Below are positions 1 through 5,047 of a stretch of 5,047 nt of DNA, one piece after another (the first letter of the stretch is position 1; each line of letters begins with the position of its first letter). The DNA lies in assembly GCA_018400625.1 (NCBI GenBank), contig JAGYMJ010000123.1, forward strand, positions 1 through 5,047, read 5' to 3'. A model generated the notes under the pieces. The model was not told where the DNA came from, made no database searches, and was given only the letters and a program-made list of their open reading frames with translations. The DNA comes from Planctomycetota bacterium (GTDB taxonomy: Bacteria > Planctomycetota > Brocadiia > SM23-32). The position numbers were made by a program, and so were the translations under genes.

Positions 1-78
1 CTTATATCCCAACTGGTTGAGTTCATGGGCGGCACTTAATCCTGCTATTCCTGCGCCGAAAATAACTACTGATTTCAT
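1..78 (-). CDS. FAD/NAD(P)-dependent oxidoreductase, N-terminal fragment
   Basis: Only the first 26 codons are in the window; the gene runs off the left edge. The visible protein begins MKSVVIFGAGIAGLSAAHEL. This is a beta strand, a GxGxxG-type dinucleotide-binding loop (GAGIAG, residues 8-13) and the start of the first helix, the classic N-terminal Rossmann element that binds FAD or NAD(P). The GAGIAGLSAA form is typical of FAD-dependent amine oxidase, phytoene desaturase and protoporphyrinogen oxidase-like enzymes, but the substrate cannot be told from 26 residues. The start is secure: a strong Shine-Dalgarno sequence lies 4-7 bases upstream and the Rossmann strand begins directly after the Met. 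It is co-directional with the coiled-coil gene 51 bases upstream and is probably transcribed with it. Fold confidence is high; exact enzyme is unknown. Confidence 0.85.
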   Translation of the reverse strand, partial: MKSVVIFGAGIAGLSAAHELNQLGYK

Positions 79-82
79 TGTT

Positions 83-90
83 CCTCCTCC
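83..90 (-). promoter_or_regulatory. Ribosome binding site of the oxidoreductase gene
   Basis: On the minus strand this reads GGAGGAGG followed by AACA and ATG. The first GGAGG is 7 bases from the start codon, which is near-ideal spacing. It fixes the start of the oxidoreductase at 78 and implies efficient translation initiation even if the gene is co-transcribed with the gene upstream. Confidence 0.8.
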
Positions 91-129
91 ATCTGCGCCC
101 GGTCGGTTCCCGGCAAAATGGTTTACTTC

Positions 130-1509
130 CTATCGATCAGCCTGCCGTCTTTCCATGTTCCGCATGAGCAGGAGTGAAATTACCCGGTACAAGATGAGCA
201 TCGCGAATAGCACACCCAGCAATGCGCAGACGCGCCAGAAAAAAGCATTCATCACAACCTGGCTCTGATCGGCCACCGTCATGATCCGTCCGTCGACCGA
301 ATCATTCACCTCCTGCATCCCGTGTTTCAAATCTGACGGTCCTAACAGGTGTTCCGCCCTCGTGAGCAACTCGTTCATTTCCTCCACGGCGCGCGTTACG
401 TCTTTGGCCGTTTGCCCGTACTCGCGGATGTCAAAGGCATGCCCCTCATTGCCCGTCTTCGACTGGGTCGAGGCTGCAAATCGATCATAGAGGGTATCCG
501 CCGTCGTGAGCATTTCGTTGAGTAATTCGGCCACTGGTTTCAGCGACGCAACGAACGTGTTTGCCTCGTCCACAGCCCTCCGCACTTTGGTGATTGTCGC
601 ATTCGCACGCTGCAACCGGTCATCGATCCCTGTGAGGATGGCTTGCCGCTCGGTCGCGATGTTTGCGGGTAGTTGCTCGATCTGATCGGTCACCGAATGC
701 ACATCGGCAAGTGCCGTGTTGAGCTCAGGGGTGGCGACCAAATCGGCCTTCATCGCCGCCACCTGCCACCGGAGCAGCGTGGACTCGCGTTTGAGTCGAT
801 AGAACGTTCGCTCGGCGAGCACTCGTGCCTCGTCGACGGACTGCGCCGCTTCCCCGATTTCCTCGAAGAAACCCCGGGCCTCGAGTACCTGGGCGGCGGC
901 CGACTTGCCCCGCCCAATGGCGAAATTTGAGAAGCGAACAAACGAGGCGCGAACGACTTTCGGGTTCTCCTCTCGCCAGTTTTGCAGCAGAGAGTCCAGA
1001 ATGTCGAGTTGTTCGGCGGAGAGCACACGAGCGGCAAGCACCCACGTTTCCGCTCTGGCCTGTGACAGGGCGTCGGCCAGCGCCTGGCCTCGCTCACCGA
1101 ACACCGCCACGGCCCTGCCGTCCACGTCCCACTCCTGACTGACCAATGTCGTGACCACGACCAAATCGAGCACGCGGGTGAACGCGTCGGCATTACTGGC
1201 GATGTCGTAAACGTTGGTGGCGTTGTCCACGAGAAGCATCTGTGCCGCTCGGCGCTGCTCCGGATCAGGGTTATCCTCCTTCAAAGCATCGCAGACGGAA
1301 TAGAGCAGGCCGACGTAACGGTCGGCAAAGGCGCGGGTGAGTTCGTCCAGTTCCGCCCGGGTAACTTTCTCGCCGGCCTCTGCACCATCAAGTCGGCGTG
1401 CAGGCTCCTCTGTTGCGCTCCTCTGTAACATGGCGCATCCCCCCGATATGAGCGCGGCGAGACACATCCCCAACACCGTGATTGTGGCGAGTGACGGTTG
1501 AATGTTCAT
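130..1509 (-). CDS. Predicted envelope protein: lipoprotein-like N terminus, long coiled coil, C-terminal membrane helix
   Basis: I do not recognise a named family for this 459-residue protein. Residues 7-24 are hydrophobic and end in LISGGC, with Cys25 as a possible lipidation site. The pattern fits a permissive lipobox but lacks the usual Leu at -3, and there is no Lys or Arg before the hydrophobic stretch. Residues 50-250 are helical and amphipathic, with conserved-looking pieces such as VFGERGQALADAL (136-148) and NWREENPKVVRASFVRFS (177-194). Residues 262-345 and 366-390 have heptad-like spacing typical of coiled coils. Residues 427-449 form a strong transmembrane helix followed by a basic tail (RNMERRQADR). 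The Met start at 1509 is preferred because AAGGAG lies 9 bases upstream. An in-frame GTG at 1566 would add 19 residues but has no ribosome binding site and would put a charged stretch before the signal. Sampled lines of this gene are 60-70% GC, well above the two genes upstream. Function is unknown; a structural or tethering envelope role is inference. Confidence 0.8.
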   Translation of the reverse strand: MNIQPSLATITVLGMCLAALISGGCAMLQRSATEEPARRLDGAEAGEKVTRAELDELTRAFADRYVGLLYSVCDALKEDNPDPEQRRAAQMLLVDNATNVYDIASNADAFTRVLDLVVVTTLVSQEWDVDGRAVAVFGERGQALADALSQARAETWVLAARVLSAEQLDILDSLLQNWREENPKVVRASFVRFSNFAIGRGKSAAAQVLEARGFFEEIGEAAQSVDEARVLAERTFYRLKRESTLLRWQVAAMKADLVATPELNTALADVHSVTDQIEQLPANIATERQAILTGIDDRLQRANATITKVRRAVDEANTFVASLKPVAELLNEMLTTADTLYDRFAASTQSKTGNEGHAFDIREYGQTAKDVTRAVEEMNELLTRAEHLLGPSDLKHGMQEVNDSVDGRIMTVADQSQVVMNAFFWRVCALLGVLFAMLILYRVISLLLMRNMERRQADR

Positions 1510-1516
1510 CAAGCAG

Positions 1517-1524
1517 TTCTCCTT
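1517..1524 (-). promoter_or_regulatory. Ribosome binding site deciding the start of the coiled-coil gene
   Basis: On the minus strand this reads AAGGAGAA, with the AAGGAG core 9 bases before the ATG at 1509. No comparable site precedes the alternative GTG at 1566, so this site sets the 459-residue form as the likely product. Confidence 0.7.
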
Positions 1525-1553
1525 GTTTTCTTCCAGGACTCTTTTTTCCCCCG

Positions 1554-1562
1554 ATTGTATCA
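1554..1562 (-). promoter_or_regulatory. Possible extended -10 promoter for the coiled-coil gene
   Basis: The minus strand reads TGATACAAT, a TGn extended -10 followed by TACAAT (five of six matches to TATAAT). Transcription would start near 1547, giving a leader of about 38 bases that includes the ribosome binding site at 1517-1524. No good -35 hexamer is found 16-18 bases upstream, which is tolerated in extended -10 promoters. The element lies just after the hairpin that follows the DUF4197 gene, where a new transcription unit would be expected. A single short match can arise by chance. Confidence 0.3.
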
Positions 1563-1572
1563 ACACTGCTAA

Positions 1573-1601
1573 TCAGCCACGCGGATTTTTGCGTCGGCTG
1601 A
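1573..1601 (-). terminator. Hairpin after the DUF4197 gene, possible terminator or 3'-end structure
   Basis: The minus-strand RNA forms TCAGCC, an unpaired G, ACGC, an 8-base loop (AAAAATCC), GCGT, then GGCTGA: ten base pairs with one bulge. It starts 13 bases after the DUF4197 stop codon. No U tract follows on the minus strand (next bases TTAGCAGTG), so it is not a canonical intrinsic terminator. It could be a degenerate terminator, a structure that stabilises the 3' end, or an attenuating element. The stem is certain; the function is inferred from position. Confidence 0.4.
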
Positions 1602-1614
1602 ATAGGCATTGTTG

Positions 1615-2373
1615 CTATTTAACGCCGAACACTTTTTCCAATAATGCTGTGCTCTGTGTGGCCGGATCTTTACGAATACTCGCCCCTTCTTTTGCAAGAT
1701 AATGGAATATTCCTTCCATTCCTTTTTGAACCACATGTTCGGTCAAATCCGCTTTGGCATCCGGCACGAACGGCAAAGTCTGATATTGACCGATAACCTT
1801 GTCATAAGACTTGACTGCCCCTACCTGTGACAGAAAATTTTCAACTATGGGCTGCATTTCTTTTTTTAACTCCGGCGACATTCTGCCCTGGAAATATTTT
1901 GTTGCGAAATTTTCAGGTCCTTTATAAATCTTTTTTATGTCTTCAAACGTCATGTCGTTTATTGCCTGCACGAAAAGACCTTTCGCTTTTGGAGCGGCCG
2001 CCTCGGCAGCCCGGTTCAACTTTAATTCAAGGTCATCAGTCAGTTGAGACATCCCGGCCTTGGACAACATCGTTTTGACTGTATTCAATTTTTCCGGCAA
2101 AGGGATATGAACAGATGGATCGGCATTGAAACCGTCCGTGGCTCCCAATTTATTAACCACATTATTTTCAGATCCGATGCGAAGTGCCTGTTTGAATGCT
2201 ATTCCGATCTCGGCATAGCTCGATTCTTTTGATATTTCCTCTTTGCTTCCCTCACTCATGTTCTTAAAAATATCAACCCCTTTATCCAGCCATGAACCTT
2301 CTGCACAAGCTTGATAAGGGAACCATACAAAAAGAGTCAGGGCCACGCCAACAATAATTAAACAGTTCTTCAT
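1615..2373 (-). CDS. DUF4197 family exported protein
   Basis: This 252-residue protein matches the DUF4197 family from memory of its motifs: DGF (80-82), IPLPEKL (90-96), NRAAEAAAPKAKGLF (120-134), MTFEDIKKIYKG (141-152), LPFVPDAK (200-207) and RKDPATQSTALLEKVFG (234-250). The length and the C-terminal ending are typical, so it looks complete. Residues 1-24 form a Sec signal peptide, with a hydrophobic core (residues 5-17) and probable cleavage after QACA. The mature product is therefore probably periplasmic or membrane-associated and mostly helical. There is no lipobox, although Cys23 sits near the cleavage site. The family has no established biochemical function that I know of. Only a weak Shine-Dalgarno-like GAGAA lies upstream, so translation may depend on coupling to the DUF3786 gene 39 bases away. 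The signal peptide starting at the first Met supports this start. Confidence 0.88.
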   Translation of the reverse strand: MKNCLIIVGVALTLFVWFPYQACAEGSWLDKGVDIFKNMSEGSKEEISKESSYAEIGIAFKQALRIGSENNVVNKLGATDGFNADPSVHIPLPEKLNTVKTMLSKAGMSQLTDDLELKLNRAAEAAAPKAKGLFVQAINDMTFEDIKKIYKGPENFATKYFQGRMSPELKKEMQPIVENFLSQVGAVKSYDKVIGQYQTLPFVPDAKADLTEHVVQKGMEGIFHYLAKEGASIRKDPATQSTALLEKVFGVK

Positions 2374-2412
2374 GATACAATTCTCGGAAGATTATTATTT
2401 TTCAGGTTTCAA

Positions 2413-3018
2413 TCACTGGTCAAACAGATTTAAAAATTTTTTTGATGTATATTCACCCGCATCTGCAAGCCCGTCCACCGGCATAAATTGATTTGCGTTA
2501 TTTGAATACAGGCAGGTTACCGAAGCGGGGAAATCATCATCCGCTTCATAAAAGATATAGCATAAAGCTATTTTAGGCAATGGATAAACAATAAATGAAA
2601 AATCGCCTCCTGTTTCAAAAGGACCTGACTCCCCTTTCAATTTTCCGGTAATTTTCGGCACCGCTTCTTTAATCCTGCTGACGTGAGGGACAAGCAATTG
2701 TTCAGTATGCGTTATAAAAGCTCCCACATAAGGCATGCTGTCAGGGAACTCCTTGAACGACTTGAAAGGGGAAAGGATGCAAATATCTTTACAGGCATTC
2801 AATGCATAAAGAGATATAAGGATTCCAAACACTGAAGAGTGTTGTTCCTGTCCAAGCGAAATTCTTTCCGGCTCGATCACACATTTTTCCCCGAATGCAT
2901 CATAAATAAACCGGTCTTCATCTCGCTCGCCCGGAAGGTTATCAGCAAGATCTTCCGGAAGATTTTCGTACAGTCGATCAAGATTGTCCTGAACAATCTT
3001 TGCATAATTGTCCGTCAT
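2413..3018 (-). CDS. DUF3786 family protein
   Basis: This 201-residue protein has no signal peptide or membrane helix and is probably cytoplasmic. I assign it to DUF3786 from its layout: an N-terminal helical segment (1-28), a central region with FGILISLYAL (64-73), a segment around ILSPFKSFKEFPDSMPY (81-97), and the C-terminal signature YPLPKIALCYIFYEADDDFP (145-164) followed by a short conserved strand-and-helix tail (SVTCLYSNNANQFMPVDGLA, 166-185). Family members occur mostly in anaerobic bacteria and archaea and have no proven role. Five cysteines are present (46, 76, 80, 153, 169), including a CKDIC pair, but there is no clear iron-sulphur motif. The start is secure because GGAGGTGA precedes the ATG by 3 bases. 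Sampled composition is AT-richer than the flanking GC-rich genes. Family assignment is from memory without a profile search. Confidence 0.82.
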   Translation of the reverse strand: MTDNYAKIVQDNLDRLYENLPEDLADNLPGERDEDRFIYDAFGEKCVIEPERISLGQEQHSSVFGILISLYALNACKDICILSPFKSFKEFPDSMPYVGAFITHTEQLLVPHVSRIKEAVPKITGKLKGESGPFETGGDFSFIVYPLPKIALCYIFYEADDDFPASVTCLYSNNANQFMPVDGLADAGEYTSKKFLNLFDQ

Positions 3019-3021
3019 TTC

Positions 3022-3029
3022 TCACCTCC
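3022..3029 (-). promoter_or_regulatory. Ribosome binding site of the DUF3786 gene
   Basis: The minus strand reads GGAGGTGA, a full eight-base complement to the 16S rRNA tail, with 6 bases between GGAGG and the ATG at 3018. It is the strongest ribosome binding site in the window and lets this gene be translated independently of the DUF748 gene upstream. Confidence 0.8.
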
Positions 3030-3034
3030 GAATG

Positions 3035-3059
3035 TCCTGTCCGCTTACGCGGGAGAGGA
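3035..3059 (-). other. Imperfect hairpin with GNRA-type loop ahead of the DUF3786 ribosome binding site
   Basis: The minus-strand RNA contains CCGC-GUAA-GCGG, a four-pair stem capped by a GNRA tetraloop. It can be extended past a bulged C, a U-A pair and a C-C mismatch to an outer UCCU/AGGA stem, about nine pairs in all. It ends five bases before the GGAGGTGA site. No U run follows, so a terminator is unlikely. A role in mRNA stability or in keeping the ribosome binding site accessible is possible, or it may be chance. Confidence 0.3.
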
Positions 3060-3090
3060 AAGCCAAAGTCGCCAATTTGACTTTTTACGC

Positions 3091-5047
3091 TCAGTTTAAA
3101 CTCAGTTCCACCCGGGATGCCTTGAATTTTCCGGCATCCGAGGGCATCAGATTTTCCGCCTTCCGTATGAACAGGCCCTTGACGGCAATCCGGTCATCAT
3201 TCAAAATATAGCCTTTAACTGACTCTACCCGATTCCGTGCCAGAAGCCGGAGCCCGGCATCCGTTATTTCTATCCGCTGCCGGATCTCTGCCGCCATCTC
3301 TTCTGCTGTCAATGATTCATCATCCAGCGGCTTGACGTCTATCGGGGCATCCGGTGCACCAAGCACCTCAGCCTTATAGACCTGACGAAGATACGTAACA
3401 TATTCTTCATCTGTCAGGGCAATCTCTGCAAACGGGATGGTTTCGGTTTCGGTCTCGGTCTGTTCGGATGTCTCAGCCCATTCGGCTGCCCGGACTTTCC
3501 GTTCAAGCGCAGCCGCCTTGAGTGCCGCCCGGTCTTTTTCCGGGGCCACAAATCCGGTCAGCTCCAGATCAAGGACCGGCCGTTCATACAGCAGCTTAAT
3601 GATGGCATCCAGCTTGTCTTTGGATGCCCCGTTCAGTTCCGCGCTACCTGCCTCAAACTCAATGTATCTGAGTTCCTCGCCGCCGCTCACAATCGAACTC
3701 ACCAAGGCAAACGGCGAGGTGGCCGCCTTGGCAGCCAGACTCATCAAAGACTGGAGAATCATGCTGGTTAAATTGAACTCCGGGTCATCCAGCCGGCCGG
3801 ATACCGGCAGATCCAGCTCGATCTTTCCACTGCGGTCTTTTAGCAGGGCGATCGCCAGCTCCACCGGCAGATTTACGGCGATCTCGCTTTCAACCTCGTG
3901 CCCCAGGTTGAACTGATCAAGCAGCACATGATTGTCAGCCTCCACTTTTTTGTTTTCAATCGAATATTCCAGATCCAGGTTAAGTTTTCCTTTCTTGATG
4001 ACTTTTCCGATATATTTGCCGGAATAGGCAGAAACCGGGCTTAACTCCATATTTTCCAGCTTAACGCTGATATCTAAGAGCAAATCCGCCAGGAACGGAT
4101 TGATCCGGCCGGAAATATCGATCGGCGCGCGTTCGTTGACCGCGCCCTTGAGCGAAATCTTCGCTCTTTCAAACGCCTCGGTGGAAAGCCCCGTAATGCT
4201 GCCTTCATCAAATATCACCCGGGCGGAATAATTGGGCTCAACACTGTAATCAGCAAAGGAGACGCCGATATCCCGGAGTTGGATTTCCCCGATGGAGCCC
4301 TGAAATGGCGCAGAAGGGGCCGCGGTTTCGGAACCAGTCCGGGATTGCCCCGTTTCTGCTTCTTTATTTTCTGAATCGCTTGCTCCCTGGGGACCGATCC
4401 GAGCCAGGTTTACATTTCCGTTAACATCGCGTACTATGGTCACCACCGGTTCGGTAAGGGAGACCGCTGAGAACCGGATATGCTTTTCCAGCGGCCGGGA
4501 AGGCGCCATTTCCGCATGCAGGCCCGACAATGCCAGTATTTCATCTCCCGCCGTATCGGTTACTTGAAGATTCGCCAGATCTGCAACTGCAGAAACTTCA
4601 AGATCGTTTTTTCCATCGGAGGCTTTTTTAAAGCGGATTTTGGATTCAAGGTTGAGATTGCCGCCGGTGATATCCAGGCCCAGGTCAACCGGCAAATAGT
4701 CAAAATAATACGGCAGATCAACCCCGGTTACCGTTATATCCACAACCGTTTCCAAGGACTCGGCAAACGGTTTGGTGGATACATCAACTTTAAACTGCGT
4801 ATCATTTAGTTCGCCCGCCAGCACGGGCTGGGAATAGACATGGATATGCGGATCAAAGTTGGAAAGCACCGGGATCGTAAAGCTGACATTGGCAAAGCGA
4901 TGGGTTTTATCCATGGGCCGGTCATGGAACTCAAATCCACCGTTAATGATCCGGATATTGGACAGGCGGAATTGAAACAGGGCCTCCTCTTCCGGTGCCG
5001 GACTCGGTTCTTCTTTATCCGCCGGCATCAGATCGGAAAAGTTAAAC
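3091..5047 (-). CDS. DUF748 / AsmA-like envelope protein, 5' end outside the window
   Basis: The frame is open to the right edge. The codons before the Met at 5028 read FNFSDL with no stop and no ribosome binding site, so the true start lies beyond 5047. Numbering from that internal Met, 645 residues are visible. Residues 18-60 (FQFRLSNIRIINGGFEFHD, then RPMDKTHRF) and 244-282 are beta-rich repeats in which an INGGFEFHDRP-like turn recurs as IGVSFADYSVEP. Residues 370-420 hold the clearest family signature, with NLPVELAIALLKDRSGKIEL and DLPVSGRLDDPEFNL. The C terminus carries OmpA-like pieces: YIEFEAGSAELN (455-466) with LELTGF (488-493), and LRLLARNRVESVKGYI (593-608) with RVELSLN (639-645). 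Residues 212-242 form a polar linker. AsmA-like proteins are usually anchored in the inner membrane by an N-terminal helix, extend into the periplasm and are linked to lipid transport or outer-membrane assembly. That role is inferred here from the family. The anchor would lie outside the window. Confidence 0.88.
   Translation of the reverse strand, partial: FNFSDLMPADKEEPSPAPEEEALFQFRLSNIRIINGGFEFHDRPMDKTHRFANVSFTIPVLSNFDPHIHVYSQPVLAGELNDTQFKVDVSTKPFAESLETVVDITVTGVDLPYYFDYLPVDLGLDITGGNLNLESKIRFKKASDGKNDLEVSAVADLANLQVTDTAGDEILALSGLHAEMAPSRPLEKHIRFSAVSLTEPVVTIVRDVNGNVNLARIGPQGASDSENKEAETGQSRTGSETAAPSAPFQGSIGEIQLRDIGVSFADYSVEPNYSARVIFDEGSITGLSTEAFERAKISLKGAVNERAPIDISGRINPFLADLLLDISVKLENMELSPVSAYSGKYIGKVIKKGKLNLDLEYSIENKKVEADNHVLLDQFNLGHEVESEIAVNLPVELAIALLKDRSGKIELDLPVSGRLDDPEFNLTSMILQSLMSLAAKAATSPFALVSSIVSGGEELRYIEFEAGSAELNGASKDKLDAIIKLLYERPVLDLELTGFVAPEKDRAALKAAALERKVRAAEWAETSEQTETETETIPFAEIALTDEEYVTYLRQVYKAEVLGAPDAPIDVKPLDDESLTAEEMAAEIRQRIEITDAGLRLLARNRVESVKGYILNDDRIAVKGLFIRKAENLMPSDAGKFKASRVELSLN
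3439..3459 (-). repeat. Short in-frame hexanucleotide repeat encoding Thr-Glu
   Basis: Three and a half copies of a six-base unit (GGTTTC on the plus strand, with one C/T change) encode TETETET at residues 524-530 of the DUF748 protein. It falls in the acidic linker between the two OmpA-like pieces. Gain or loss of one unit would keep the frame and only change linker length. With so few, imperfect copies it is not expected to be very unstable. Confidence 0.6.

Noticed and set aside
99..113. CCGG-7 bases-CCGG stem between the coiled-coil gene and the oxidoreductase gene.
   Set aside because: Only four pairs and no U tract on the minus strand; too weak to call a terminator.
725..1193. Overlapping open frames on both strands inside the coiled-coil gene (for example 725-1045 minus, 750-1193 minus, 825-1142 plus).
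   Set aside because: They are by-products of high-GC coding DNA: Arg/Pro/Ser-rich translations with no ribosome binding site or recognisable domain, while the main frame has a signal, coiled coil and membrane helix.
1510..1566. Upstream GTG start at 1566 for the coiled-coil gene, adding 19 residues.
   Set aside because: There is no ribosome binding site before it, and the ATG at 1509 has AAGGAG at 9 bases and directly opens the hydrophobic signal.
3065..3086. AAAGTC/GACTTT stem followed by a short T run on the plus strand.
   Set aside because: Six AT-rich pairs with an eight-base loop make a weak stem, and the T run serves plus-strand transcription, where no gene exists.
3437..3916. A 159-codon open frame on the plus strand opposite the DUF748 gene.
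   Set aside because: The translation is Ser/Arg-rich low complexity, has no recognisable motif, and lies wholly opposite a frame with strong family signatures.
4480..4809. A 109-codon open frame on the plus strand opposite the DUF748 gene.
   Set aside because: It has no recognisable domain and overlaps the conserved AsmA-like repeats on the minus strand.
3091..5028. Treating the ATG at 5028 as the real start of the DUF748 gene.
   Set aside because: The frame stays open to the window edge with family-like residues (FNFSDL) upstream, there is no ribosome binding site, and the expected N-terminal membrane anchor is missing.

Overview
The window looks like an ordinary bacterial chromosome segment from a Gram-negative, probably anaerobic organism. 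A member of Desulfobacterota (the former Deltaproteobacteria) is my best guess. This rests on three uncharacterised families occurring together: DUF748/AsmA-like, DUF3786 (which I associate mainly with strict anaerobes) and DUF4197. Signal peptides and envelope-type proteins fit a two-membrane cell. The lineage call is inference; no rRNA or marker gene is present.

All five genes lie on the minus strand, so transcription runs from high to low coordinates. In that order they are: (1) a 5'-truncated DUF748/AsmA-like envelope protein (5047-3091); (2) a DUF3786 protein (3018-2413) with a very strong ribosome binding site; (3) an exported DUF4197 protein (2373-1615); (4) a GC-rich coiled-coil protein with a lipoprotein-like N terminus and a C-terminal membrane helix (1509-130); (5) the first 26 codons of a Rossmann-fold FAD/NAD(P)-dependent oxidoreductase (78-1). 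Gaps are 72, 39, 105 and 51 bases. No tRNA, rRNA, CRISPR, insertion sequence or integrase was seen, and no stretch over 300 bases lacks a gene.

The 105-base gap between genes 3 and 4 is the most likely transcription-unit boundary. It holds a 10-bp-stem hairpin just after the DUF4197 stop, followed by an extended -10-like promoter and a good ribosome binding site for gene 4. Gene 4 also differs in composition from the two genes upstream of it, so it may belong to a separate module with the oxidoreductase.

Functionally, genes 1, 3 and 4 all point to the cell envelope, but no pathway can be assigned. I found no clear new defence, mobile or biosynthetic system. The most interesting leads are the possible double anchoring of gene 4, its compositional break, and the OmpA-like C terminus of the AsmA-like protein, which is split by an acidic insert.
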